Part shown: positions 26,122 through 34,446 of the stretch, one piece after another | How positions within the stretch are numbered: the first letter of the stretch is position 1 | Layout: every line of letters begins with the position of its first letter | Source: CAWBFD01 sp963788115 | Lineage (GTDB): Bacteria > Actinomycetota > Thermoleophilia > Solirubrobacterales > 70-9 | Reading direction: 5' to 3' | Assembly (NCBI GenBank): GCA_963788115.1 | Contig: CAWBFD010000002.1 | Coordinates: forward strand, 496,001 to 560,000 | DNA: 64,000 nucleotides | Translations under genes and position numbers: made by a program | Notes under the pieces: model-generated | What the model was told of the DNA's origin: nothing | The model's database searches: none | Seen by the model: the letters and a program-made list of their open reading frames with translations, nothing else

Positions 26122-28095
26122 ATGGAGCCCACGGCCGCGCCAGAGCGGGCACCCGTTGCCGATCCCTCGGCCAAGGGGCGCGCCACGGGCGAGAACGGCG
26201 CCGGCGACGGCTCCTCGAGCGAAAACGTCGGCGCGACCGCAGCGGAGAGGATCGCAACCGAGCACAAGCTCGATGTCACCCACGAGAAGCGCCAGCACGG
26301 CAAGGGCAGGGTGGGCACGCTCGAGAACCCGGAGGTGTACGAGAACGTGCCCGGGCACGTGATCCCGATCCTCGAGCGGGAGTTCAACGACTTCGACACC
26401 GAGGCGGCCAAGTTCATGCGCGGCGAGACGGCCGAGGACCAGTTCATCGGCTTCCGCCTCAAGCAGGGCGTCTACGGGCAACGCCAGCCCGACGTGCAGA
26501 TGGTCCGGGTCAAGCTGCCGATGGGCGGGGTCAACCCGGAGCAGATGGAGGCGTTCGCCAGCGTGGTCGAGAAATACGCGCCGCTTCGCAAGGGCCACAT
26601 CACCACGCGGCAGAACATCCAGATCCATCACGTCCCCCTCCCCGACGCCGCGAAGCTGATCCGCGAGCTCTCCGACGCCGGCCTCTCCTCACGCGAGGGC
26701 TGCGGAAACACGATCCGCAACGTCACCGGCGATCCGTTCGCCGGCGTCACCGAGGGGGAGCTCTTCGACATCACTCCGTACGCCGGCGCCTACGTCCGCT
26801 ACTTCGTCCGCCATCCGGTCACCCAGCTGATGCCGCGCAAGGTGAAGACGGCGTTCACGGCCACCGACGAGGACGTGGCGATCACGGGCATCCACGACAT
26901 CGGCTTCATCCCGCGGCTTCGCGACGGGGTTCGCGGGGTCGAGATGCGGATCGGGGGCGGCACGTCGATCATGCCGCGGATCGCCCCGACCCTGTACGAG
27001 TTCGTCGAGCTCGACAACGGCGACTACCTGAAGGTCTCCGAGGCCTGCTGGCGGATCTTCGACCGCCAGGAGTGGCTGCGGAAGAACCGCGCCCGGGCGA
27101 GGATCAAGGTGCTGATCGACAAGATCGGCATCGACGCCTTCCGCGAGATGGTGGAGGAGGAGCTCGAGGGCGGTTGGGTCGCCGAGCGCGAGTTCGACGT
27201 CGAGCGGCTTCGCTTCGACTACGACGAGGAAGGGCAAGTCCCGCCCCTTCCGGCGAGCGCCGGGACCCCGAACGGCGATCGCTCCGAGTTCGACCGGTTC
27301 CGGGACGCGAACGTGAAGGCGCAGCGCCAGGACGGCTTCTCGACCGTGACCGTGAAGGTGACCCGAGGCGATCTCAGCCCGGAGCAGTTCCGCGGCCTGG
27401 CCGCGATCATGCGTGAGTCCACCGGGGGCTACGCCCGCACCGCGGTCCAGCAGAACCTGGTCCTTCGTTGGGTACGGAACGAGGCGGTCTACGACGTCTG
27501 GGAGCGCCTGGTCGACCTGGGCCTGGGCGATGCCGGCGCGGAGGAGATCACCGACGTCACCAGCTGCCCGGGGACCGACAGCTGCAAGCTCGGGATCACC
27601 AGCTCGATGGGCCTCAACCAGGCGATCCAGGAGCGGATCGAGTCGATGGGGATCACCGACCCGCTCACCCGCCGGATCCACATCAAGATGTCCGGCTGCC
27701 CCAACGGGTGCGGGCAGCACCACATCGGCAACATCGGCTTCTACGGCGCCTCGATCAAGGTCGGCGAACGCACGATGCCCGCCTACATCGCGCACGTCGG
27801 CGGCAACTTCGAGGGCGGCGAGGTCGTCTACGGCCACCGGCTCAAGGTGCGCCTGCCCGCCAAGCGGGTGCCCGAGGCGGTCGAGCGCTGGCTCCGCCAC
27901 TACGAGGCCGAGCGCTCGGACAGCGAGGTCTTCAACGCGTTCGTCGAGCGGATCGGCACCGGGGCGTTCGAGGAGCTGGTGAAGGACCTGGCGATGCCGG
28001 CGGACTTCGGCCTGGACACGATGAACGAGTTCATCGACTGGCACCGCTCCGAGCCGTACAAGGTGGAGCGCGGCGAGGGCGAGTGCGCGGTCTGA
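26122..28095 (+). CDS. Ferredoxin-dependent sulfite/nitrite reductase (siroheme, 4Fe-4S)
   Basis: The 657-residue protein starts at ATG 26122; an AT-richer stretch just upstream (26080-26118) likely holds the promoter. Two ferredoxin-like/siroheme half-domains are present. The cluster/siroheme ligands are Cys482 and Cys488 (SCPGTDSCKLG) with Cys526 and Cys530 (MSGCPNGCGQHH). Arg-rich siroheme-binding GHITTRQNIQIHHV is also visible. It reduces sulfite to sulfide (or nitrite to ammonium). The gene overlaps cysH by one base (TGATG), which argues for assimilatory sulfite reductase. An extra ~60-residue low-complexity N-terminus is present. Confidence 0.9.
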   Translation: MEPTAAPERAPVADPSAKGRATGENGAGDGSSSENVGATAAERIATEHKLDVTHEKRQHGKGRVGTLENPEVYENVPGHVIPILEREFNDFDTEAAKFMRGETAEDQFIGFRLKQGVYGQRQPDVQMVRVKLPMGGVNPEQMEAFASVVEKYAPLRKGHITTRQNIQIHHVPLPDAAKLIRELSDAGLSSREGCGNTIRNVTGDPFAGVTEGELFDITPYAGAYVRYFVRHPVTQLMPRKVKTAFTATDEDVAITGIHDIGFIPRLRDGVRGVEMRIGGGTSIMPRIAPTLYEFVELDNGDYLKVSEACWRIFDRQEWLRKNRARARIKVLIDKIGIDAFREMVEEELEGGWVAEREFDVERLRFDYDEEGQVPPLPASAGTPNGDRSEFDRFRDANVKAQRQDGFSTVTVKVTRGDLSPEQFRGLAAIMRESTGGYARTAVQQNLVLRWVRNEAVYDVWERLVDLGLGDAGAEEITDVTSCPGTDSCKLGITSSMGLNQAIQERIESMGITDPLTRRIHIKMSGCPNGCGQHHIGNIGFYGASIKVGERTMPAYIAHVGGNFEGGEVVYGHRLKVRLPAKRVPEAVERWLRHYEAERSDSEVFNAFVERIGTGAFEELVKDLAMPADFGLDTMNEFIDWHRSEPYKVERGEGECAV

Positions 28096-28925
28096 TGGCT
28101 CGCCCTCCGCTCGAGCTCGACGTGATCTCCGCCGCGCCGCGCCCGCGGCCGTTCCATGAGGAGGACGCCGGCTCGGCCGTGAACGGAGACGCTCACGGCG
28201 CCGCCAACGGCAACGGGCGCCCCGCCCGCCTCCCTACGATCCACGGCCGCGTGGTCGACCCCAGCGAGATCGGCGCAGAGGTGGAGCGGATGTCCGCCGA
28301 GGAGGCGCTCGCATGGGCGATCGAGACCTTTGACCCGGACCTTCGGTTCGCCGTCTCCTTCCAGAAGACGAGCTCGGTGATCGTCGACATCGTCCACCGG
28401 ATCCGGCCTCAGGCGTCGTTCTTCTACCTCGACACCGATCTGCTCTTCCCGGAGACGTACGCGACCCGCGACGCGCTCGCCGATCGCTACGCGATCGAGT
28501 TCGAGCGGACCGCCGGGATCTCGCTCGAACAGCAGGAAGCGCTCCACGGCGCTAACCTCTGGCGCCGTCATCCGGACGCCTGTTGTGGGATTCGCAAGCT
28601 GGAGCCGATGCGTGAGGCGCTCGAAGGCGCCAAGTGCTGGGTCTCCGGAATCCGTCGCGTTGACTCTCAGACGCGGGCAGGAGCCACCAAGTTCGGCTGG
28701 GACAAGCGTTTCGGCCTCTGGAAGCTGAACCCGCTGGCGGACTGGACTGACGAACAAGTCTGGAACCACATCCGGGAGAACAACGTGCCTTACAACTCAC
28801 TTCACGACGAGGGGTATCCGTCGATCGGATGCACCCACTGCACCATCAAGCCCGGGGAGGGCGAGGATGCGCGAGCCGGCCGCTGGGCCGGCTTCAGCCG
28901 CACGGAGTGCGGACTGAATGGCTAG
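28095..28925 (+). CDS. cysH: Phosphoadenylyl/adenylyl-sulfate reductase
   Basis: The 276-residue protein starts at ATG 28095, overlapping the reductase stop. An N-terminal ~45-residue Gly/Ala-rich segment precedes the PP-loop-like PAPS reductase fold (FAVSFQKTSSVIVDIVHRI, YLDTDLLFPETY). The cysteine pairs DACCGIRK and CTHC mark the 4Fe-4S-containing APS-reductase subtype. The C-terminal ECGLNG holds the catalytic Cys. It reduces APS (or PAPS) to sulfite with thioredoxin. The [4Fe-4S] Cys pattern favours APS as substrate, yet a cysC kinase is in the same operon. It overlaps sat by 8 nt. Confidence 0.92.
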   Translation: MARPPLELDVISAAPRPRPFHEEDAGSAVNGDAHGAANGNGRPARLPTIHGRVVDPSEIGAEVERMSAEEALAWAIETFDPDLRFAVSFQKTSSVIVDIVHRIRPQASFFYLDTDLLFPETYATRDALADRYAIEFERTAGISLEQQEALHGANLWRRHPDACCGIRKLEPMREALEGAKCWVSGIRRVDSQTRAGATKFGWDKRFGLWKLNPLADWTDEQVWNHIRENNVPYNSLHDEGYPSIGCTHCTIKPGEGEDARAGRWAGFSRTECGLNG

Positions 28926-30000
28926 CCCAGATACGGCCCTGGCGCTAACGCTCACCGCGCGCCAGGCCTCCGACTTCGAGCTGCTCGCAAACGGGGGCTT
29001 CGCCCCGCTGACGGGATTCATGGGGTCCGACGATTGGCGCTCCGTCTGCGAGGACATGCGCCTCGCGACCGCCGACGGGATCTGGTCGATCCCGATCACG
29101 CTGGCCACCGACCTCGACGCCGCCGTCGGCGACGTGGTCGAGCTCGCCGCGCCAAACGCCAAGCCGCTGGGACGCATGACGGTCGAGGAGGTGTTCGACC
29201 GCGACGTCGAGGTCGAGGCGGAGCGCGTCTACCGCACGACCGACGAGGAGCATCCGGGCGTCGCGGCGATCCGCCGCGAGGGGGCCCGATGCCTCGCCGG
29301 TCCGATCGAGGCCGACGCCCTACCGGACCATGACGACGCGTTCATGCGGCGCTATCTCACCCCTGAGGAATCGCGCAAGGCGTTCGCCGATCGGGGCTGG
29401 AAGCGGATCGTCGCGTTCCAGACCCGAAACCCGATCCACCGGGCGCACGAGTACCTGACCAAGGCGGCCCTGGAGGTCTCCGATGGGCTCTTCCTTCATC
29501 CCCTGATCGGGGAGACGAAGAAGGGTGACATCCCGGCCGAGGTCCGGATGCGCTGCTACGAGATCCTGATGGAGCGCTACTACCAACCGGAGCGGGTGAT
29601 CCTCGGGGTCAACCCGGCGAAGATGCACTACGCCGGCCCGCGCGAGGCCATCCTGCACTCGATCATCCGGCGCAACTATGGCTGCACCCACTTCATCGTG
29701 GGCCGTGACCACGCGGGGGTGGGCGACTACTACGGCACCTACGACGCGCAGCAGATCTTCTACGAGGTCGACCTCGCCGAGCTTGGGATCGAGCCGCTGT
29801 TCTTCGAGCACACCTTCTGGTGCAACCAGTGCGAGGGCATGGCCTCGAACAAGACCTGTCCGCACCCCGAGGAGTCGCACCTGTTCCTGTCCGGCACCAA
29901 GGTGCGGGAGATGCTGTCCGCGGGCGAGTCTCCCCCGCGCGAGTTCACCCGGGAAGAGGTGGCCCAGATCCTGATCGACTCGTACAAGGCAGTCGACTGA
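28918..30000 (+). CDS. sat: Sulfate adenylyltransferase (ATP sulfurylase)
   Basis: The 360-residue protein starts at ATG 28918 inside the end of cysH. This is the single-chain archaeal/plant-like Sat rather than CysDN. Key blocks are GFAPLTGFMG, the active-site QTRNPIHRAHEY (Q-T/x-R-N-P-x-H-x-x-H), and FIVGRDHAGVGDYYG. CNQCEGMASNKTC near the C-terminus provides a Cys set as in zinc-containing Sat proteins. It makes APS from sulfate and ATP. The stop directly abuts the cysC start, consistent with one four-gene transcript. Confidence 0.95.
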   Translation: MASPDTALALTLTARQASDFELLANGGFAPLTGFMGSDDWRSVCEDMRLATADGIWSIPITLATDLDAAVGDVVELAAPNAKPLGRMTVEEVFDRDVEVEAERVYRTTDEEHPGVAAIRREGARCLAGPIEADALPDHDDAFMRRYLTPEESRKAFADRGWKRIVAFQTRNPIHRAHEYLTKAALEVSDGLFLHPLIGETKKGDIPAEVRMRCYEILMERYYQPERVILGVNPAKMHYAGPREAILHSIIRRNYGCTHFIVGRDHAGVGDYYGTYDAQQIFYEVDLAELGIEPLFFEHTFWCNQCEGMASNKTCPHPEESHLFLSGTKVREMLSAGESPPREFTREEVAQILIDSYKAVD

Positions 30001-30549
30001 ATGGCTCGTGAGAAGGGCTTCGCGCTCTGGTTCACCGGGCTGTCGGGCTCGGGCAAGACCACGATCACGACCCTGCTGGTGAAGGAGCTGCGTGCCCGCG
30101 GCTCGCGGCTCGAGGTGCTGGACGGCGACATCGTCCGCGAGAACCTCTCCAAGGGCCTCGGGTTCTCGAAGGAGGACCGCGACACCAACATCCGCCGGAT
30201 CGCGTTCGTCGCCAACCTGCTCTCGCGCAACGGCGTGCCGGTGATCACGGCGGCGATCTCGCCCTATCGCGCGATCCGCGACGAGGCCCGCGAGCTGATG
30301 GACGGCCGCATGATCGAGGCCTATGTCAAGGCCTCGGTCGAGGAGTGCGAGCGCCGCGACGTCAAGGGGCTATATGCGAAGGCCCGAGCCGGCGAGATCA
30401 AGGAGTTCACAGGCGTCTCCGACCCCTACGAGCCGCCCGAGAAGGCCGAGCTGGTGCTGGAGACCGAGAGCCAGACTCCGGAGGAGTCGGCCCGCCAGAT
30501 CCTCGAGTATCTCGAGGAGCGCGAGCTGATCCCTCCGGCCACTTCCTGA
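30001..30549 (+). CDS. cysC: Adenylyl-sulfate kinase
   Basis: The 182-residue protein begins directly after the sat stop. The P-loop is GLSGSGKTT (13-21); LDGDIVRENLSKGLGFSKEDRDTN is the APS-binding segment of the family; KGLYAKARAGEIKEFTGVSDPYE is the C-terminal lid. It phosphorylates APS to PAPS. PAPS may be used by CysH or for sulfation of metabolites. It is the last complete gene of the sulfate operon. Confidence 0.95.
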   Translation: MAREKGFALWFTGLSGSGKTTITTLLVKELRARGSRLEVLDGDIVRENLSKGLGFSKEDRDTNIRRIAFVANLLSRNGVPVITAAISPYRAIRDEARELMDGRMIEAYVKASVEECERRDVKGLYAKARAGEIKEFTGVSDPYEPPEKAELVLETESQTPEESARQILEYLEERELIPPATS

Positions 30550-30777
30550 CCGCGGGACGCCGACTTACTCTCGCCGCCCAGAGGTGAGGCGGATCCTGGG
30601 GTCTATGCCGGCCCGATCCGCCACACCACCGGCGGCTTCACCGCCTACGCCGCGTTCAACTGGGTCATGTCGCAGCGACAGGTGACGATCGCTCCGGGTG
30701 AGTCGTTCACGCTCGACCGGCGGATCATGGCCCTGCGTGCGGCCGACGGCGACGACCCGTGGGCGGTCCTGGACTGA
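30550..30777 (+). pseudogene. C-terminal remnant of an unidentified gene after cysC
   Basis: In the same frame as cysC and directly after its stop, about 75 codons are open to TGA 30775-30777 without a usable start. From about 30600 the translation looks like a real protein end: VYAGPIRHTTGGFTAYAAFN, followed by a hydrophilic segment with PGESFTLDRRIMALR. It lacks an N-terminus, so I read it as a decayed or truncated gene. I do not recognise the family with confidence. Confidence 0.4.
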
Positions 30778-30783
30778 GGCGCG

Positions 30784-31602
30784 CTACCGCCGCGGGGGGA
30801 CCTGCGGCTCCCCCAGGCCGTAGGTCTCGTATGCGCCGAAGGACGAGAACTGCTTGTGCGTCGGGCCGTGAAAGTCCGACGAGCCGGTTGGCACGAGGCC
30901 GAGCTCTTGGCACAGCTCGAGGCAATGCCGGGTCTGTTCCTCCGTATGCGGCGGGTAGAAGCTCTCGATTCCGTCGAGCCCGACGTCGCGCTTGAGGCTC
31001 TCGACCAGGTCGCGGACCTGACCCTGCTCCGACACGTCCCAGTAGGGATGGGCGACGACGGCCGCCCCGCCGGCGTCGTGGATCTGGCGCACGGCCTCCT
31101 CGGCGGTCGGCCAGCGACGGGCCACGAACGCCTTCGCCCCGGGAACCAGGTACTCCTCGAAGAACGGCCCCAGGTCGGGGCCGGCTCCGGCGGCCCTGGC
31201 GATGTGCGGCCGGCCGATCGAATCGGCCGCACCGGCCTCGGCGACCGCGTCCTCGAAGCGCACCTCCACCCCGTGCTGGTTCAGCCGGTCGATGATCTCC
31301 CTGGCGCGATCGACTCGCTCCTGCTGGGCCCGTGCGCAGGCGGGCGCGATCTCCTCCACGTCGATCCAGTAGCCCAGCATGTGCAGATCGTCCGAGTAGC
31401 GGTGGACGCACGACATCTCGACCGCGGGCACGCACTGGATCCCGGCCTCGGCGGCCGCCGCCAGGGCCTCACCGACCCCCGCGACCGCATCGTGGTCGGT
31501 CAGCGACATCACGGTGACCCCCGCCGCGGCCGCGGCGCGCGCAACCTCGGCGGGTGGGAGCTGCCCGTCGGAGACCGTGGAATGGGCCTGGAGGTCGATC
31601 AA
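30784..31602 (-). CDS. PHP-domain metal-dependent phosphoesterase
   Basis: The 272-residue protein most likely starts at TTG 31602; no ATG/GTG is available upstream. It has the PHP metal-ligand motifs: DLQAHSTVSDG (H-x-S/H), SLTDHD, PAVEMS, AVVAHPYWD and SSDFHGP. This pattern matches the YciV/RNase AM type, which removes 5'-nucleotides from 3',5'-nucleoside bisphosphates (pAp) and short RNAs. That role would fit the neighbouring PAPS-forming operon, since pAp is the by-product of PAPS use. It is convergent with that operon. The pAp link is an inference. Confidence 0.82.
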   Translation of the reverse strand: MIDLQAHSTVSDGQLPPAEVARAAAAAGVTVMSLTDHDAVAGVGEALAAAAEAGIQCVPAVEMSCVHRYSDDLHMLGYWIDVEEIAPACARAQQERVDRAREIIDRLNQHGVEVRFEDAVAEAGAADSIGRPHIARAAGAGPDLGPFFEEYLVPGAKAFVARRWPTAEEAVRQIHDAGGAAVVAHPYWDVSEQGQVRDLVESLKRDVGLDGIESFYPPHTEEQTRHCLELCQELGLVPTGSSDFHGPTHKQFSSFGAYETYGLGEPQVPPRR

Positions 31603-31701
31603 GGAGGCGGGATCGTAGCCGCGGGGGCGCGTCGCTGGCGGCTTGTGGCCGGATAGCGGCTACAACGCGCCAGCGCGGAGGGTTGCTGGGAGAATGACAT
31701 C

Positions 31702-32160
31702 GTGAGGATCAGCGCGAAAGCCGACTACGCGGTTCGTGCCGCGCTGGAGCTGGCCGCCGCCCCAGACGGAGAGCCGGTGAAGGGCGAGCGCCTGGCGGAG
31801 TCGCAGGAGATCCCGCTGCAGTTCCTCGAGCACATCCTGCTCGAGCTCAAGCACGCCGGGCTGGTCAAGGCAAGACGCGGGGCTCGCGGCGGCTACTGGC
31901 TGGCACGGCCGTCGGAGGACGTGACCGTTGCCGACGTGATTCGCGCCGTCGAGGGACCGCTGGCGAACATCCACGAGGCCGCTCCCGAGGACCTCCACTA
32001 CGGGGGACCCGCGGAGCGCCTGCGCGACGTCTGGGTCGCGGTCCGGGCGAACCTCCGCGCGGTCCTGGAGAACGTCACCCTGGCCGACATTCGTGGGGGC
32101 CGGTTGCCATGGCAGATCGAGGCGCAACTCAACGATCCCGAGGCCTGGGTGAAGCGCTAA
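31702..32160 (+). CDS. Rrf2-family transcriptional regulator lacking Fe-S cysteines
   Basis: The 152-residue protein starts at GTG 31702. The winged-helix DNA-binding part is typical of Rrf2 proteins: MRISAKADYAVRAALELA, then ESQEIPLQFLEHILLELKHAGLVKARRGARGGYWLA. The region that carries three cluster-binding cysteines in IscR/NsrR/RsrR reads IHEAAPEDLHYGG and contains none; there is no Cys in the whole protein. Such cluster-free members include CymR, the cysteine-metabolism repressor of Bacillus. Placed between the sulfate operon and a TauE permease, it is a good candidate for a sulfur-status regulator. Confidence 0.88.
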   Translation: MRISAKADYAVRAALELAAAPDGEPVKGERLAESQEIPLQFLEHILLELKHAGLVKARRGARGGYWLARPSEDVTVADVIRAVEGPLANIHEAAPEDLHYGGPAERLRDVWVAVRANLRAVLENVTLADIRGGRLPWQIEAQLNDPEAWVKR

Positions 32161-32192
32161 CCCTTCGCCGGGGTGCGCTACCCTGTCGCGCC

Positions 32193-32214
32193 AGGTCTCT
32201 GACCTAGTCGGTCA
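32193..32214. promoter_or_regulatory. Overlapping palindromes upstream of the TauE/SafE permease gene
   Basis: AGGTC-TCT-GACCT (32193-32205) and TGACC-TAGTC-GGTCA (32200-32214) share the middle half-site, giving three GGTC/GACC half-sites in 22 bp. They lie 52 nt before ATG 32266 and 33 nt after the Rrf2 stop, a likely operator for that or another regulator. Confidence 0.5.
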
Positions 32215-32265
32215 ACAAAGGCTGAAAGCGTCAAACCGGCGCTCGACGAACGAACCCGGAACCGC

Positions 32266-33156
32266 ATGGACCCCGCAATCGCCTTGTTCGGCCTGGGCAT
32301 CGGCGTGCTCGTGGGCATGACCGGCATGGGCGGCGCCTCGCTGATGACGCCGATGCTGATCCTCGTCTTCGGGATCTCGCCGGTGACCGCGATCGGAACC
32401 GACATCTTCTACGCAGCGATCACCAAGACGGTGGGCGGCTGGCAGCACCTGAAGCAGGGCACTGTCCACCGCGGGCTCGCCTTCTGGATGGCCGTCGGCA
32501 GCGTGCCCGCCGCGATCGGCGGCGTGTTCGTGATCGAGATCCTGCAGCGGGAGTACGGCGAGGACGAGGTGAAGCAGCTCGTGCTGGGGATGCTCGGGGC
32601 GGCGCTCTTGGTGGTCGGGTTCGCCACCCTGCTGCGCGGCTGGTTCCTCTCCGACGCGATCCCGGAGCGCTACGCGATGCACCTCTACCGCCGCCACATC
32701 ATCGCCGCGATCGTCACCGGGCTGACCACGGGCTTCGTCATCGGCCTCACCTCGGCGGGCAGCGGCACCCTGATCGCGATCGTGCTGATCATGGTCTTCC
32801 GGCTGACCCCCCAGCGGGTGGTCGGGACCGACATCTTCCACGCGGCCGTGCTCCTGTGGGCTGCCGGCGTCGCGCACTGGATCGGCGGCAATATCGACTT
32901 CCCGCTGGCCGGGAACATCCTGATCGGGTCGATACCCGGGGTGGTCATCGGATCGCGGCTGGCGATCCGGGCGCCACAGAAGCTGTTGCGAAATGCGCTC
33001 GGCGTCGTCCTGATCGCCTCCGCCGTGACCCTGATCGTGAACGAGGGCAGCGCCGACGTCGTCATCCCGGCCGTCGGCGTGGCGGCCCTGCTGGTCGGGC
33101 TGCTGATCGCTGCCCAGCTCGCGATGCGCCGGCAGCCGCGGGCCGCCGCCCATTGA
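32266..33156 (+). CDS. Sulfite exporter TauE/SafE family membrane permease
   Basis: The 296-residue polytopic protein has about eight hydrophobic segments. Two inverted family repeats are visible: GIGVLVGMTGMGGASLMTPML with GTDIFYAAITKTVGGWQHLK in the first half, and GFVIGLTSAGSGTLIAIVL with VGTDIFHAAVLLWAAG in the second. The family transports sulfite, sulfoacetate and other organosulfur anions. Being downstream of an Rrf2 regulator and near the sulfate operon suggests a role in sulfur balance, for example sulfite export. Substrate is inferred only. Confidence 0.88.
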   Translation: MDPAIALFGLGIGVLVGMTGMGGASLMTPMLILVFGISPVTAIGTDIFYAAITKTVGGWQHLKQGTVHRGLAFWMAVGSVPAAIGGVFVIEILQREYGEDEVKQLVLGMLGAALLVVGFATLLRGWFLSDAIPERYAMHLYRRHIIAAIVTGLTTGFVIGLTSAGSGTLIAIVLIMVFRLTPQRVVGTDIFHAAVLLWAAGVAHWIGGNIDFPLAGNILIGSIPGVVIGSRLAIRAPQKLLRNALGVVLIASAVTLIVNEGSADVVIPAVGVAALLVGLLIAAQLAMRRQPRAAAH

Positions 33157-33188
33157 GCGCCGGGTTGCGAATTCCGTAGGCTGGGCGC

Positions 33189-34439
33189 ATGGACTTCTCC
33201 GTGAGCCCCCGGGTCGAGGAGCTACGCGATCGCGTCCGCGCCTTTCTCGATGAGCACGTCTACCCGGTGGAGCCCGAGGGGATGCGAGCGCTCGACCGGG
33301 AGGTCGGGCCGGGCACGCCGTACCCCGAGATCCTGATCGAGATCCGGCAGCGGGCCCGCTCCGAAGGGCTGTGGAACCTGTTCATGCCGGATGAGCGCTA
33401 TGGGGCGGGGCTCTCGAACTGGGAGTACGGGGTCCTGTGCGAGGAGATGGGACGCAGCCCGGCGCTGGCGCCGATGGCGTTCAACTGCGCGGCGCCGGAC
33501 ACCGGCAACATGGAGATCCTCGCCGAGCACGGCTCGGAGGACCAGAAGCAGCGCTGGCTCGAGCCGTTGCTCGAGGGCGAGATCCGCTCGTGCTTCTCGA
33601 TGACCGAGCCCGAGGTCTCGGGATCGGACCCGACCACCCTGCGGAGCCGCGCCGAGCTCTCGGGCGACGAGTGGGTAATCAACGGGCACAAGTGGTTCAC
33701 CTCGGGCGCCGTCGGCGCCGCGGTCGCGATCGCGATGGTGGTCACGGACCCGGATGCCCATCCCTACGCCCGCGCGTCGATGATCCTCGTCCCCACCGAC
33801 GCCCCGGGTTTCAACCTCGTGCGGCCGGTTCCGGTGATGGGCCACGACGGCGGCCCCGGCCACTGTGAGATCCGCTACGAGGACTGCCGGGTACCCGCCA
33901 CCAACCTTCTCGGCCCGCGCCAGGCCGGCTTCGTCATCGCCCAGGACCGGCTCGGCCCGGGCCGGATCCACCACTGCATGCGTGCGATCGGGACCTGCGA
34001 GCGGGCGATCGAGATGATGTGCCGCCGGGCGAACGAGCGGGAGACGCACGGCGGCAAGCTCGCCGAGAAGCAGTTCATCCAGGACTTCATCGCTCGCTCG
34101 CGGATGGAGACCGACCAGGCGCGCCTGCTCACGCTGCTCGCCGCCTGGAAGATGGACACGGCGGGCAAGCGCGCCGCCCGCCAGGAGATCTCGATGATCA
34201 AGGTGGTGGCCGCGAACGTGGTCATGGACGTGCTCGACCGCGCGATCCAGGTGCACGGCGCGCTCGGCATGTCCGACGACCTCCCGCTTGCCTCGATGTG
34301 GCGCTACAGCCGGATGCTTCGGGTGGCGGACGGCCCCGACGAGGTGCACAAGGTGGTGATTGCCCGCCGCGAGCTGGGTCGGTGGGCAACCGAGGATCAG
34401 AGTGAAGCGCCAGCCCAGCCGGCGGCGGCGAAGGCGTAG
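33189..34439 (+). CDS. Acyl-CoA dehydrogenase, ACAD10/11-like
   Basis: The 416-residue protein starts at ATG 33189. N-terminal helices lead to the FAD/acyl-CoA core: RSCFSMTEPEVSGSDPTTL, INGHKWFTSGA, then DRLGPGRIHHCMRAIGTCERAIEMMCRRA and QVHGALGMSDDLPLASMWRYSRMLRVADGPDEVHK. GRIHHCMR, a relatively long N-terminal part and the PLASMWR region are typical of the ACAD10/ACAD11 subgroup. The next two genes encode an APH-type kinase and a HAD phosphatase, the other two domains of ACAD10. It may act on 4-hydroxyacyl-CoA or 4-phosphoacyl-CoA rather than simple fatty acyl-CoA. Confidence 0.85.
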   Translation: MDFSVSPRVEELRDRVRAFLDEHVYPVEPEGMRALDREVGPGTPYPEILIEIRQRARSEGLWNLFMPDERYGAGLSNWEYGVLCEEMGRSPALAPMAFNCAAPDTGNMEILAEHGSEDQKQRWLEPLLEGEIRSCFSMTEPEVSGSDPTTLRSRAELSGDEWVINGHKWFTSGAVGAAVAIAMVVTDPDAHPYARASMILVPTDAPGFNLVRPVPVMGHDGGPGHCEIRYEDCRVPATNLLGPRQAGFVIAQDRLGPGRIHHCMRAIGTCERAIEMMCRRANERETHGGKLAEKQFIQDFIARSRMETDQARLLTLLAAWKMDTAGKRAARQEISMIKVVAANVVMDVLDRAIQVHGALGMSDDLPLASMWRYSRMLRVADGPDEVHKVVIARRELGRWATEDQSEAPAQPAAAKA

Positions 34440-34446
34440 ATCAGCC

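Noticed and set aside
26689..28044. 450-codon minus-strand frame antisense to the sulfite reductase gene
   Set aside because: The plus frame has all siroheme/4Fe-4S cysteines; the antisense sequence is compositionally biased with no motif.
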